Source of the DNA: Demetria terragena DSM 11295
GTDB taxonomy: Bacteria > Actinomycetota > Actinomycetes > Actinomycetales > Dermatophilaceae
NCBI RefSeq assembly: GCF_000376825.1
Contig: NZ_AQXW01000004.1
Location: 2,232,001-2,296,000 of the forward strand
Reading direction: 5' to 3'
DNA: 64,000 nucleotides
The position numbers and the translations under genes were made by a program. Below are positions 23,492-32,152 of this stretch, in pieces (position 1 is the first letter of the stretch; the number at the start of each line of letters is the position of its first letter). A model generated the notes under the pieces. That model had not been told where the DNA came from and did no database searches. It saw only the letters and a program-made list of their open reading frames with translations.

Positions 23492-24564
23492 TGGCCCAGC
23501 TCAGCGGCCCGACCGACCCGGTCGCCGACGCGCACTGGCCGGCGGGGCCGGCCCGCAAGGGATTCTTCACTGACACCTCGATCTGTATCGGCTGCAAGGC
23601 GTGCGAGGTGGCCTGCAAGGAGTGGAATCGCAACCCGCGCGACGGCGACCTTGAGCTCAGCGGCACGTCGTACGACAACACCGGCGCTCTCGGCGCGAGC
23701 ACCTGGCGGCACGTCGCGTTCGTCGAGCAGGGCGCGAAGGAGATCGAGCAGGCACGCGCCTCGGGTCGGGCTTTGGTCGACCTCGGCATGCCGACCGTTC
23801 GCCCAGACACCACAGGTCGAGTAGGCGAGCCTCCCGCCGCTGGTCGAGTAGGGGAGTCTTCCGCCGCTGGTCGAGTAGGCGAGCCCCCCAGGGCGAGCCG
23901 TATCGAGACCAATGGCGCCATCCCCGACACTCCCGAATTCCGTTGGCTGATGGCCTCCGACGTCTGCAAGCACTGCACCCACGCCGGATGCTTGGACGTC
24001 TGCCCGACCGGGGCGCTGTTCCGCACCGAGTTCGGATCGGTCGTGGTGCAGGACGACGTGTGCAACGGCTGCGGAACCTGTGTCGCCGGGTGCCCGTTCG
24101 GCGTCGTCGAACGCCGCAACGACGGCACCGCTGCTCCGACCACTCGGCAGGGCGAGCGCAAGGGCGAGCAGCCGGAGATCCCTAAGCGGGGTGTCGCCCA
24201 GAAGTGCACGCTCTGCTATGACCGGCTCGTCGACGGTGACCAGCCAGCGTGCGCCAAGACCTGCCCGACGACGTCGATCACCTACGGCGACCACGAAGAC
24301 CTGGTGTCGCAGGCGCAGGATCGTGTCGCGCAATTGCACGCGCAGGGTATGACCGAAGCGCGGCTCTACGGTGCCAACGAGAACGACGGCGTGGGCGGCA
24401 CAGGCTCGGTCTTCCTGCTGCTGGATGAGCCGGAGGTCTACGGCCTGCCGCCCGATCCACGCGTGTGCACGGCCGACCTGATGACGATGTACAAGCGGGC
24501 GGGCGTGGCCGCCCTCGGTATGGCAGCCGGCGCAGCCGTCGCCTTTCTCGGAGGTCGACTGTGA
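23491..24564 (+). CDS. fdhB: Formate dehydrogenase iron-sulfur subunit with membrane anchor
   Basis: A 357-residue electron-transfer subunit with four ferredoxin-type clusters. The Cys motifs are CIGCKACEVACK (32-43), CKHCTHAGCLDVCP (159-172), CNGCGTCVAGCP (191-202) and CTLCYDRLVDGDQPACAKTCP (239-259). A C-terminal hydrophobic segment (AGVAALGMAAGAAVAFLGG) could anchor it in the membrane. Residues 109-140 are not part of the family: they are three in-frame repeats (GRVGEPPAA, GRVGESSAA, GRVGEPPRASRIET) encoded by the 42-bp element and two 27-bp partial copies. They sit in the loop between the first and second Cys motifs. It overlaps both neighbours, so all three FDH genes are co-translated. 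Confidence 0.93.
   Translation: MAQLSGPTDPVADAHWPAGPARKGFFTDTSICIGCKACEVACKEWNRNPRDGDLELSGTSYDNTGALGASTWRHVAFVEQGAKEIEQARASGRALVDLGMPTVRPDTTGRVGEPPAAGRVGESSAAGRVGEPPRASRIETNGAIPDTPEFRWLMASDVCKHCTHAGCLDVCPTGALFRTEFGSVVVQDDVCNGCGTCVAGCPFGVVERRNDGTAAPTTRQGERKGEQPEIPKRGVAQKCTLCYDRLVDGDQPACAKTCPTTSITYGDHEDLVSQAQDRVAQLHAQGMTEARLYGANENDGVGGTGSVFLLLDEPEVYGLPPDPRVCTADLMTMYKRAGVAALGMAAGAAVAFLGGRL
23815..23910. repeat. 42-bp GGTCGAG element with two 27-bp partial copies inside fdhB
   Basis: GGTCGAGTAG starts at 23815, 23842 and 23869, giving two 27-bp units and one complete 42-bp element (23869-23910, ending TATCGAGACC). All lengths are multiples of three, so the fdhB frame is kept, and the segment adds 32 residues (109-140) to the protein. 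Confidence 0.93.
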
Positions 24565-25646
24565 GCCCCTCGCCGTACGACGAGTACCGCCCGCCGGAGC
24601 CGCCCCGCCGCAAGCGTCGGGTCAACGGCCCGCGCCGTCGTCGCGGTGCGGGAGGCGACGGTGCCCGCGAGATGGTGATGGTCCCGGAAGCCGAATTCAC
24701 CTCGTACTACGGCAAACCCGTCGTCAAGGCGCCACCATGGGGACACGAGGTCGCGGCCTACCTATTCCTCGGGGGCGTGGCCGGCGGGTCCGGTCTGCTT
24801 GCGGTGGGAGCCCAGGCATCCGGTCGCGCACTGCTGCGCCGCAACGCCCGACTCGGAGCGCTAGCCGCCGTGAGTCTCGGGGGCGTCGCGCTGGTCATGG
24901 ACCTGGGGCGGCCGGATCGTTTTTACAACATGTTGCGCACCTTCAAAGTCACTTCACCGATGAGCGTCGGCTCCTGGATTCTCGCGGCCTTCAGCGGTGG
25001 GGTCGGGGTGACCGCGGTCAATGAGATCGACCGGATTGCGGCGAATCGCTTGCCACTTGGGCCGATTCGACCGGTGCTGCGTGCTGTGGAAGGCCCGGCC
25101 GGAGTGGGGGCGGCGGTACTCGCTCCGCCGTTGGCGGCGTACACCGCCGTACTGCTCGCCGACACGGCCGTCCCAACCTGGAACGCCGCTCACCGTGACC
25201 TGCCATTTGTGTTCGTCAGCTCGGCCAGCCTTGCGGCTGCCGGGCTAGCAATGGTGACCACCCCGACGCGGGAGACCGGACCGGCCCGGTGGATGGCGGC
25301 GCTGGGCGTCGTCGGCGACCTGGCTGCGATGAAGCTCATGGAGCGCCGTATGGACCCGGTCGCCGCCGAGCCGCTGCACCACGGGACGGTTGGCACGATG
25401 TTGCGGTGGAGTGAGGGGCTCGCGATCGCCGGCGGCGTCGGAGCGGTTCTCGGCGGGCGGCACCGCGCGATCGCGGCCGCCTCCGGCGTGGCGCTCATGA
25501 CGGCCTCAGCCCTGACCCGGTTCGGCGTCTTCGAAGCCGGCATGCACTCGGCGAAGGATCCGCGCTACACGATCGAGCCACAGAAGCGTCGTCTCGCTGC
25601 CCGCCGCGCCGCCGGGGTCACCGACGACTCGATCACGACCGTCTAA
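24561..25646 (+). CDS. NrfD/PsrC-type membrane subunit of formate dehydrogenase
   Basis: A 361-residue integral membrane quinone-reacting subunit. A very basic cytoplasmic N-terminus (PPRRKRRVNGPRRRRG) is followed by about eight helices. These begin at GHEVAAYLFLGGVAGGSGLL, the NrfD signature, and include LGALAAVSLGGVALVMDLGRPDRFYNMLRTFKVTSPMSVGSW. It would pass electrons from FdhB to menaquinone; no haem-binding His pair of the FdnI type is evident. GTG 24561 is chosen because GGAGG lies seven bases upstream and it overlaps the fdhB stop. It ends tail to tail with the MFS gene, their stop codons overlapping. Confidence 0.9.
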   Translation: MSPSPYDEYRPPEPPRRKRRVNGPRRRRGAGGDGAREMVMVPEAEFTSYYGKPVVKAPPWGHEVAAYLFLGGVAGGSGLLAVGAQASGRALLRRNARLGALAAVSLGGVALVMDLGRPDRFYNMLRTFKVTSPMSVGSWILAAFSGGVGVTAVNEIDRIAANRLPLGPIRPVLRAVEGPAGVGAAVLAPPLAAYTAVLLADTAVPTWNAAHRDLPFVFVSSASLAAAGLAMVTTPTRETGPARWMAALGVVGDLAAMKLMERRMDPVAAEPLHHGTVGTMLRWSEGLAIAGGVGAVLGGRHRAIAAASGVALMTASALTRFGVFEAGMHSAKDPRYTIEPQKRRLAARRAAGVTDDSITTV

Positions 25647-27142
25647 GCGGGGGCGTACTCCTCGGCCTCGCCCTGGAGTTCCTCGACGTTCTTCGCTGCC
25701 CGGTTGGGCAGCGCCAGGGCCAATGCGATGACCACGAGCGAGATCGCGGCTGAAATACCGAAGGCGAGCTTCATTCCTCCGAGCTGAGCGGCGATCGCAC
25801 TCGCACCGCCTTCAGCCAGCGCCGCCGAGCGGGCGGACATGACGGTGATGACCAGCGCGGTGCCGAACGCCGCGGCGACCTGCTGCAGCGTGCTGAGGAT
25901 CGAGCTGCCATGGGAGTAGAGGTGCGGCGGCTGGGTGCTCAGCCCAATCGTGAACACCGGGGTGAAGGTGCACGCCAGCGCGAGCATCAGCAGGATGTGC
26001 AGGCCGAGCAACTGCCAGAACGGCATCGTCTGGGACACCTGGCTGAAGCCGGCCAGCGCCAGCGTGACGCCGACCGTCCCAGGGATGACCAGCGGTCGGG
26101 CTCCGACGCGGTCGAAGGTGCGACCGACCCTCGGCCCGGCCAGACCCATAAGGATGCCACCGGGCATGACGAGCAGGCCGGCCTCGAGCGGGGTCAGGCC
26201 CCGCACGGACTGCAGATAGAGCGGCAGCAGGATCATCGAGCCGAGCATCGCCATGAAGCCGACGGACATGAGGGCGACGGAGATGGCATACGTGCCGGAC
26301 CGGAAGACGCGTAGATCCAGCAGCGGGGTGCCGCTGCGCTGTAGGTGAAGCTGACGGATGACGAAGGTGGCCACCACGACCAGTCCGGCGACGGTGAAGC
26401 CGACCGGGGTGGCGCGGATACCTGACTCGAAGTGGCTCAGGCCGTAAACCAGGCTTCCGAACCCGAGCGCTGCCAGTCCGACGCTGAGCACGTCGATCGA
26501 CCCGGTCCGCGTCTCACCGATGTTGTCCAGGCGCTTCAGGCCAAACCATGTCACCACGGCGGCCAGCGGCAGCATGGACACGAACATCAGTCGCCACGAG
26601 CCGAGCGCGAGCAACCCACCGGACACGACCGGACCCATCGCCGGCGCGACTGACATCGCTAGCGTCACATTGCCCATGACCCGGCCCCGGTCGCTCTGCG
26701 GGACGACGGTCATCAAGGTCGTCATGAGCAGCGGCAGCATGACGGCGGTCCCGGCCGCCTGGATCGCGCGACCGCCGAGCAGCACCGGCAGGTTGGGCGC
26801 GATCGCCGACAACGCGGTCCCGACGATGAAGGTGCTCATAGCGGTGGCGTAAGCCTGCCGTGTGCTGAACCGCTGCAGGAACCAGCCGGTCGTCGGGATC
26901 ACCGCCGCCATCGTGAGCATGAAGATCGTCGACACCCACTGCGCGGCGACCTCGGTCACCCCGAGATCGGCCATGAGCCGCGGGATCGCGTTGACCATGA
27001 TCGTCTCGTTGAGGATGACCACGAAGGTCGCCAGCACGAGCAGCCGGACGACCGGCGGGGTCTTGCCGCTCATCGTCTCGTCGGTGGAGGGGAGGTTGGA
27101 TGCTGCGAGAGAGTCGGCGGGGTTTGGGGACGTGGACGGCAC
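25643..27142 (-). CDS. DHA2-family MFS drug efflux transporter (14 TM)
   Basis: A 499-residue drug:H+ antiporter. Helix 1 (LLVLATFVVILNETIMVNAIP) contains the DHA2 motif NETIMVNAIPRLMADLGV. Motif A-like GWFLQRFSTRQAY follows helix 2, and motif C-like AMSVAPAMGPVVSGGLL lies in helix 5. Length and repeated hydrophobic segments fit fourteen helices. The GTG start at 27142 gives a 23-residue unstructured tail; the ATG at 27073 (MSGKTPPVV) is a plausible alternative. It separates the FDH genes from selD and is transcribed toward the FDH genes, so it is not obviously part of selenium metabolism. Its substrate cannot be predicted. Confidence 0.88.
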   Translation of the reverse strand: MPSTSPNPADSLAASNLPSTDETMSGKTPPVVRLLVLATFVVILNETIMVNAIPRLMADLGVTEVAAQWVSTIFMLTMAAVIPTTGWFLQRFSTRQAYATAMSTFIVGTALSAIAPNLPVLLGGRAIQAAGTAVMLPLLMTTLMTVVPQSDRGRVMGNVTLAMSVAPAMGPVVSGGLLALGSWRLMFVSMLPLAAVVTWFGLKRLDNIGETRTGSIDVLSVGLAALGFGSLVYGLSHFESGIRATPVGFTVAGLVVVATFVIRQLHLQRSGTPLLDLRVFRSGTYAISVALMSVGFMAMLGSMILLPLYLQSVRGLTPLEAGLLVMPGGILMGLAGPRVGRTFDRVGARPLVIPGTVGVTLALAGFSQVSQTMPFWQLLGLHILLMLALACTFTPVFTIGLSTQPPHLYSHGSSILSTLQQVAAAFGTALVITVMSARSAALAEGGASAIAAQLGGMKLAFGISAAISLVVIALALALPNRAAKNVEELQGEAEEYAPA

Positions 27143-27238
27143 AGGGAGTCCAACACTCGACAGGCCGGGGTATTCCGCCTTGGCGTGTTGGGGTGCTCGC
27201 CGCGTCCCGGCCCGACGGACCGGTTCACACAGGGGGCC

Positions 27239-28225
27239 TCAGATCACCTCGATGCCGAAGCCCGCGACCGTCTCACCAATGACCGGATATCCGGGCACCT
27301 CGCCCACGACGAGGAGCCCACCGGAGGTCTGGGCGTCGGCGAGTAGGAGCAGGTCGTCCTCACGCACGTCCGCCGCCGACTGCAGGTGCGGACGTACCCA
27401 GTCGAGGTTGCGGCGGGTGCCGCCGGAGACGTACCCCTCGGCGAGCGCCTCGAGCGCTCCATCTAGCAGCGGTACGTCCGACCTGACGATGCGCGCGCCA
27501 ACTCCGGAGGCGCGACAAAGCTTGTGGAGATGGCCGAGCAACCCGAATCCGGTCACGTCCGTCGCGGCCTGCGCGTCGGCCGCTAGCGCAGCTTCGGAGG
27601 CCGCGCGGTTGAGCGCGACCATCGATTCGATGGCGTGCGGGAACACCTCGCCGGTGGTCTTGTGCCGGTTGTTGAGCAGTCCCACACCTATCGGTTTGGT
27701 CAATGTCAGAGGCAGTCCGGAGACGGCAGCATCGTTGCGTAGCAAGCGATTCGGGTCGGCCACACCGGTGACCGCCATGCCGTATTTTGGCTCCGGGTCG
27801 TCGACGGTGTGCCCGCCGATCACCGGGCAACCCGCCTCTTGGCCCACCGCGAGCCCGCCGCGCAACACCTCGGTCATGAGTTCCAGCGGGAGCTTTTCGC
27901 GCGGCCAGCCCATCAGGTTGATCGCGACGACTGGCCGACCGCCCATGGCGTAGATGTCGGACAGCGCGTTGGCCGCGGCGATGCGCCCCCAGTCGTAGGC
28001 ATCGTCCACTACGGGGGTGAAAAAGTCGGCAGTCGAGAGTATGGCGAGATCGTCGCGGACAAGCACCGCAGCCGCATCGTCGCCATCGTCCAGACCCACC
28101 AGGACGTGGTCCCCGGACTGGCCGGTGAGCCCGCGTACCGCCTCTTCCAACTCGCCCGGTGGGATCTTGCACGCGCACCCACCACCGTGGGCATAGCCGG
28201 TTAAGCGCACAGTTGCGTCGGTCAT
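27239..28225 (-). CDS. selD: Selenide, water dikinase (selenophosphate synthetase)
   Basis: A 328-residue enzyme that makes selenophosphate, the selenium donor for Sec-tRNA synthesis, from selenide and ATP. The N-terminus MTDATVRLTGYAHGGGCACK aligns residue for residue with E. coli SelD, placing the catalytic Cys at 17 and Lys at 20. Further motifs are HVLVGLDDGDDAAAV, STADFFTPVVDDAYDWGRIAAANALSDIYAMGG and GHTVDDPEPKYGMAVTG. The Cys form is used here, not a Sec form. ATG 28225 is chosen by alignment; the ATG nine bases upstream has a closer purine-rich site. It is divergent from tRNA-Sec and selA. Confidence 0.95.
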   Translation of the reverse strand: MTDATVRLTGYAHGGGCACKIPPGELEEAVRGLTGQSGDHVLVGLDDGDDAAAVLVRDDLAILSTADFFTPVVDDAYDWGRIAAANALSDIYAMGGRPVVAINLMGWPREKLPLELMTEVLRGGLAVGQEAGCPVIGGHTVDDPEPKYGMAVTGVADPNRLLRNDAAVSGLPLTLTKPIGVGLLNNRHKTTGEVFPHAIESMVALNRAASEAALAADAQAATDVTGFGLLGHLHKLCRASGVGARIVRSDVPLLDGALEALAEGYVSGGTRRNLDWVRPHLQSAADVREDDLLLLADAQTSGGLLVVGEVPGYPVIGETVAGFGIEVI

Positions 28226-28248
28226 GCGTAGCATTGTGCCCCTGCCGG

Positions 28249-28344
28249 GGAGGTGTCTGAGTTCCTGGTGGGCTCCCCGGCCTTCAAAGCCGGTGAGACC
28301 GAGCATCTCGGTCTGGCGGGTTCGATTCCCGTCCGCCTCCGCCA
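28249..28344 (+). tRNA. selC: tRNA-Sec (anticodon TCA)
   Basis: A 96-nt gene with encoded CCA (28342-28344). The acceptor GGAGGTG pairs with CGCCTCC. The anticodon stem CCGGC/GCCGG holds loop CTTCAAA, with TCA at 28284-28286. A long variable arm (GAGACCGAGCATCTCGGTCT region) and TGCTGG-like GGTTCGATTCC T-loop are present. The size, UGA-reading anticodon and place directly before selA identify it as selC. Confidence 0.96.
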
Positions 28345-28375
28345 CCCGGCCGTTTGCGTGTCGAGAGGTTCGCTT

Positions 28376-29710
28376 ATGTCGCAGGTCGATCCGCGTCGGC
28401 TGATTCCCCGCACGGACGTTCTGTTGGCCCTGCCTGGGGTCGCGGAGTCTGGGTTGAGTGGCCACGTCGTGCGCGAGATCGTACGCACCGCGCAGGATCG
28501 CGCGCGTCGCGGCGACCTGCCTCCCGAGCAGGTCGAGCCGACGGTGCTGGCCGCCGTGCGCGCCCAGACCGCCACCTCGTTGCGGCCCGTGCTCAACGCG
28601 ACAGGCGTCGTGGTCCATACCAATCTGGGTCGGGCGCCCCTTTCACCCTCCGCAGTCCGAGCGCTCGTCGCGGCCAGTGGATATGTCGACGTCGAACTCG
28701 ACCTAGCCACCGGGGCGCGCTCCTCTCGAGGCGCCGCGGCGCGCGCCGCGCTCCTTGCCGCCTGCCCGGCGGCAGAAGACGCGCTGATCGTCAACAACGG
28801 GGCCGGAGCGCTCGTCCTGGCCACCACCGCACTGGCCCATGACCGTGAGGTGGTCATCAGTCGGGGAGAACTCATCGAGATCGGCGCGGGCTTCCGACTT
28901 CCCGATCTGATTGCCTCAACGGGCAGTCGACTGCGTGAAGTTGGCGCGACCAACCGCACCCACCGCCATGACTACGCCGACGCGATCGGCGCCGACACCG
29001 GCTGCGTGCTCAAGGTTCATCCCAGCAACTTCCGTGTCGAAGGCTTCACCTCAGGGGTGTCCGTCGCCGACCTCGCATCGCTCGCCGCAGAGCAGGGGAC
29101 CGTCCTGGTCGCCGACCTCGGGAGCGGGCTGCTGTATCCCGAGGATGTTCTGCCCGATGAGCCGGATGCCACGTCTGCCCTGACCGACGGCGCCGACCTG
29201 GTGATCATGAGTGGCGACAAGCTCCTCGGAGGTCCGCAAGCCGGTGTGCTTCTCGGTAAGGCCGAGGTGATCCAACGGCTCGCGAAGCACCCCCTGGCGC
29301 GGGCCGTACGCGCCGACAAGTTGACCCTCGCCGCGCTAGAAGCGACTCTCACCACCGAGCGGGTGCCGGTCACCGAGTCGATTCACGCCGACCGGGAGCG
29401 CCTGCGAGCACGGACTGAACGCCTTGGTGCGGCGCTGGACGTTCCAGTGGTCGAGCACGGGGGCCGGGTCGGTGGTGGCGGGGCGCCGGGAGTTCCGTTG
29501 CCTGGCTTTGCTGTTCGACTTCCCGAGGCCGCGGCAGAGGCCTTGCGTCGCGGTGAGCCGGCTGTCCTGCCGAGGGTCCGCGAGGGTGCTTGCCTCGTCG
29601 ATCTGCGGTGCGTGCCGGAGGACGACGATGAACGCCTGACTGCCGCCGTCCGGGCCGCCCTGTCATCGATTGATTCCGCTGCTTCGACGGACTCGACCAA
29701 CCAGCGATGA
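28376..29710 (+). CDS. selA: L-seryl-tRNA(Sec) selenium transferase
   Basis: A 444-residue PLP enzyme that converts Ser-tRNA(Sec) to Sec-tRNA(Sec) using selenophosphate. Typical SelA segments are ATGVVVHTNLGRAPLS, NNGAGALVL, HPSNFRVEGFT and VIMSGDKLLGGPQAG; K282 in the last binds PLP. Start ATG 28376 has a GAGAGG site and lies 31 bp after tRNA-Sec. Its last codons overlap the selB start (ATGA), so the two are translationally coupled. Length is normal for bacterial SelA. Confidence 0.96.
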   Translation: MSQVDPRRLIPRTDVLLALPGVAESGLSGHVVREIVRTAQDRARRGDLPPEQVEPTVLAAVRAQTATSLRPVLNATGVVVHTNLGRAPLSPSAVRALVAASGYVDVELDLATGARSSRGAAARAALLAACPAAEDALIVNNGAGALVLATTALAHDREVVISRGELIEIGAGFRLPDLIASTGSRLREVGATNRTHRHDYADAIGADTGCVLKVHPSNFRVEGFTSGVSVADLASLAAEQGTVLVADLGSGLLYPEDVLPDEPDATSALTDGADLVIMSGDKLLGGPQAGVLLGKAEVIQRLAKHPLARAVRADKLTLAALEATLTTERVPVTESIHADRERLRARTERLGAALDVPVVEHGGRVGGGGAPGVPLPGFAVRLPEAAAEALRRGEPAVLPRVREGACLVDLRCVPEDDDERLTAAVRAALSSIDSAASTDSTNQR

Positions 29711-31497
29711 CCCGCCACGTCGTCGCCACGGCCGGGCACGTCGATCACGGGAAAAGCACCCTGATCCGGGCTCTGACCGGCATCGAGACTGACCGGTGGG
29801 CCGAAGAACGCCGCCGTGGGCTGACCATCGATCTCGGGTTCGCCTGGACCGCGCTCCCTTCCGGACGACACGTCGCCTTCATCGATGTGCCGGGGCACGA
29901 ACGCTTCGTCGCAAACATGCTTGCCGGGCTCGGTGGAGCGACCTCGGTGCTCTTCGTCGTCGCCGCCGACGAAGGGTGGAGCGCTCAGTCCGACGATCAT
30001 CGAGATGCGTTGCGCGCCTTAGGTGTAGAGCGCGGGGTTATCGCCGTCACCCGGTGCGACCGAGCGCCCGAAGAGGTCGAAGCAACCAGTGCTCGTGCGC
30101 GCGCCGAGCTCGCGGACACTGGTCTGGCGGAGGCACCCGTCGTCGCGGTCTCGGGCGTCAATGGCGCGGGATTGGAGTCGCTGCGCGCGGCACTGGACGA
30201 CATGCTCGCGACCGAGCCCGAGCCAGACCCGGCGGCGCGCGTGCGCTTCTGGGTGGACCGGTCGTTCACGATCACCGGCGCCGGCACGGTCGTCACCGGC
30301 ACTCTGCTGGCCGGGTCGATCGCGCGGGGCGACGAACTCCACCTCGCCACCGCCGACGGACTCCGGTCAGTCACGGTGCGGAGCATCGAGAGCGAAGGCG
30401 CGCGCCTGGAGCAGATCGGCCCGGTGGTGCGCACGGGGCTCAACCTGCGCGGCATCTCCGCCGAAGAGGCGCACCGCGGCGACCTGCTCCTCACCCCCGG
30501 TGCGTGGAATTTGACCGACACGGTCGACGTTCGGAAGGTCGCAGGCGCAGCAGAGAACGTCCCGGAGCAAGTGCTCGGCCACGTCGGGAGCGCCTCAATT
30601 CCGTTGCACGCCAGGCAGTTCGACGCTGACCACCTGCGCCTGCGACTGCCGCGAGCATTGCCCCTGGTGCGGGGCGACCGCCTGGTACTGCGCGATCCGG
30701 GGCGTCAGGGCATCTTGGCTGGCGTCCAGGTCCTCGACGCCGATCCGCCCGAACTGACTCGCCGTGGCGACGCCTCGCGACGGTCAGTCGCACTTGCCGC
30801 TGCGACCCTGTCCGGCACCGTGCACGACGAGGTCGCGCGACGCGGAGCGGTAAGCCTCGCGCATCTGCGCCGACTCGGACTCGTGGATGGGGCTGAGGAA
30901 GTGCCGGCCGGGGTGCGCACGGTCGGTGAGTGGTGGGTGCAGGAGTCGACCTTCGCGGGCTGGGCGCGGGAGGCCCTGGCCGCCGTACGCGCCGACCATG
31001 AACGAAACCCGTTGAGCCATGGGATTTCTCGCGGGTCTCTCGTTGACCGAATCGGTCTCCCTTCGCCAGATCTGCTGAGCGCCGTCGCGCGGGAAGCGGG
31101 TCTGGATCAGGACGCCGGGCGGGTACGACTCCCTGGCCGACCCGACGACCTCGGTCCCGCAGAGCCGGGCATTGCCACCCTGGAGGTCCGGCTCTCAAGT
31201 GATCCGTTCGACGCGCCCTTGGCCGATGACCTGATCGAGCTTGGCCTGGGAGTCTCAGATTTGGCCGCGGCCGAGCGGGCCGGTCGGGTGCTCCGGCTGG
31301 GGGAGGTCGTGCTGTTGCCCTCGGCGCCGGCCCAGGCGATGCGCGAATTGGCGGCGCTGGAGCAGCCGTTCACCACCAGCCAGGCACGGCAGACGCTCAA
31401 CACTTCGCGTCGCGTCGCCATCCCGCTGCTGGAGCACCTAGACCGACGTGGGTGGACCCGCCGTCTCGACGCTGGGCATCGCGAAGTCGTCCGCTAG
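29707..31497 (+). CDS. selB: Selenocysteine-specific elongation factor
   Basis: A 596-residue GTPase that carries Sec-tRNA(Sec) to UGA codons marked by a SECIS hairpin. G1 is GHVDHGKSTLI (8-18), G2 RRRGLTIDLGF, G3 DVPGHERFV. The G4 region reads VTRCD in place of the usual NKxD, a variation often seen in SelB. The EF-Tu-like domains 2 and 3 follow, and the C-terminal ~200 residues are winged helices that bind the SECIS (LEHLDRRGWTRRLDAG near the end). It overlaps selA by four bases. It completes the Sec pathway needed for the formate dehydrogenase encoded 6 kb upstream. Confidence 0.95.
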   Translation: MTRHVVATAGHVDHGKSTLIRALTGIETDRWAEERRRGLTIDLGFAWTALPSGRHVAFIDVPGHERFVANMLAGLGGATSVLFVVAADEGWSAQSDDHRDALRALGVERGVIAVTRCDRAPEEVEATSARARAELADTGLAEAPVVAVSGVNGAGLESLRAALDDMLATEPEPDPAARVRFWVDRSFTITGAGTVVTGTLLAGSIARGDELHLATADGLRSVTVRSIESEGARLEQIGPVVRTGLNLRGISAEEAHRGDLLLTPGAWNLTDTVDVRKVAGAAENVPEQVLGHVGSASIPLHARQFDADHLRLRLPRALPLVRGDRLVLRDPGRQGILAGVQVLDADPPELTRRGDASRRSVALAAATLSGTVHDEVARRGAVSLAHLRRLGLVDGAEEVPAGVRTVGEWWVQESTFAGWAREALAAVRADHERNPLSHGISRGSLVDRIGLPSPDLLSAVAREAGLDQDAGRVRLPGRPDDLGPAEPGIATLEVRLSSDPFDAPLADDLIELGLGVSDLAAAERAGRVLRLGEVVLLPSAPAQAMRELAALEQPFTTSQARQTLNTSRRVAIPLLEHLDRRGWTRRLDAGHREVVR

Positions 31498-31625
31498 CGA
31501 TCGAATTCAGGGAGGGTCCCTCGACACAAGGCACCCCGATGGCCAAAACTGGAGGAAGGCGCAGCCTGAACCAGCTGCGCTGGACCGTGCGGCCAACCCG
31601 GCCGCCATGACACTCGGGGGTTCAC

Positions 31626-32096
31626 ATGTCACAACGCACGATCAAGTCACAACGCACGATCAAAGTCGCTGGCGCGCTAGGTGTGCTGGCCATATCCGGA
31701 ACCGTCCTTTCGGCGCCCGCGATGGCCGATGAGTATGTCGGCCCGAACGGGTCCATCTCCGCGGCATGTTCGGGCAAGCAGATAGCTACCGGAAGGCTCT
31801 ACGACGCTAAGGGCACCGCGCACGCCACCGCGCGTTGGCGGCTCTATTCGTCTGCGGCCAAGGGAGGTACGAGGTGCCTTCAGGTATGGGACGGAACGAC
31901 CGGTAGCCACACCATGGCGGCGATGATCCGTCCCGCAGAGCAGTTTCACGACGGAGCCAAGAAGGCAGGCCCGGTCAAGGAGAAGACGTCCGCGGTGAGT
32001 CTCACTGGAGTAGGAAAGCAGTGCATCGGCTTTACCGCTGAGCTGACCGACCGGGCGTTCTACCAAAGGAACGTTAATTCGTACGGCTGCAACTAG
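31626..32096 (+). CDS. Secreted protein of unknown function
   Basis: A 156-residue exported protein. The signal peptide has a basic region (SQRTIKSQRTIK), core VAGALGVLAISGTVLSA and a predicted cleavage after APAMA (~34). The mature part of about 120 residues contains four Cys (in ISAACSGK, GTRCLQV, GKQCIGF and the C-terminal SYGCN), likely two disulfides. No family is recognised. The first 18 bases after the ATG are directly duplicated (31629-31646 and 31647-31664), lengthening the signal peptide's basic region by six residues. A GGGGG site precedes the ATG. It is followed by a strong terminator and stands alone between selB and tRNA-Gly. Confidence 0.75.
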   Translation: MSQRTIKSQRTIKVAGALGVLAISGTVLSAPAMADEYVGPNGSISAACSGKQIATGRLYDAKGTAHATARWRLYSSAAKGGTRCLQVWDGTTGSHTMAAMIRPAEQFHDGAKKAGPVKEKTSAVSLTGVGKQCIGFTAELTDRAFYQRNVNSYGCN

Positions 32097-32106
32097 GCTG
32101 CACGCG

Positions 32107-32146
32107 AAAGCCCTCGGCACCAATACTGTTGGTGCCGAGGGCTTTT
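32107..32146 (+). terminator. Rho-independent terminator
   Basis: Arms AAAGCCCTCGGCACCA and TGGTGCCGAGGGCTTT (16 bp, perfect) enclose a 7-nt loop and are followed by T. It begins 11 bp after the secreted-protein stop codon. The A-run at the left arm also makes it usable for the leftward tRNA-Gly. Confidence 0.9.
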
Positions 32147-32152
32147 CGTCTG

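Noticed and set aside
25643-27142. MFS exporter as a selenium or formate transporter
   Set aside because: Its position between fdh and selD is suggestive, but it is on the opposite strand to the FDH genes and has DHA2 drug-exporter motifs, so no selenium role can be supported.
31539-31610. A 23-codon frame MAKTGGRRSLNQLRWTVRPTRPP between selB and the secreted protein
   Set aside because: No convincing ribosome-binding site and too short to judge by composition; cannot be distinguished from chance.
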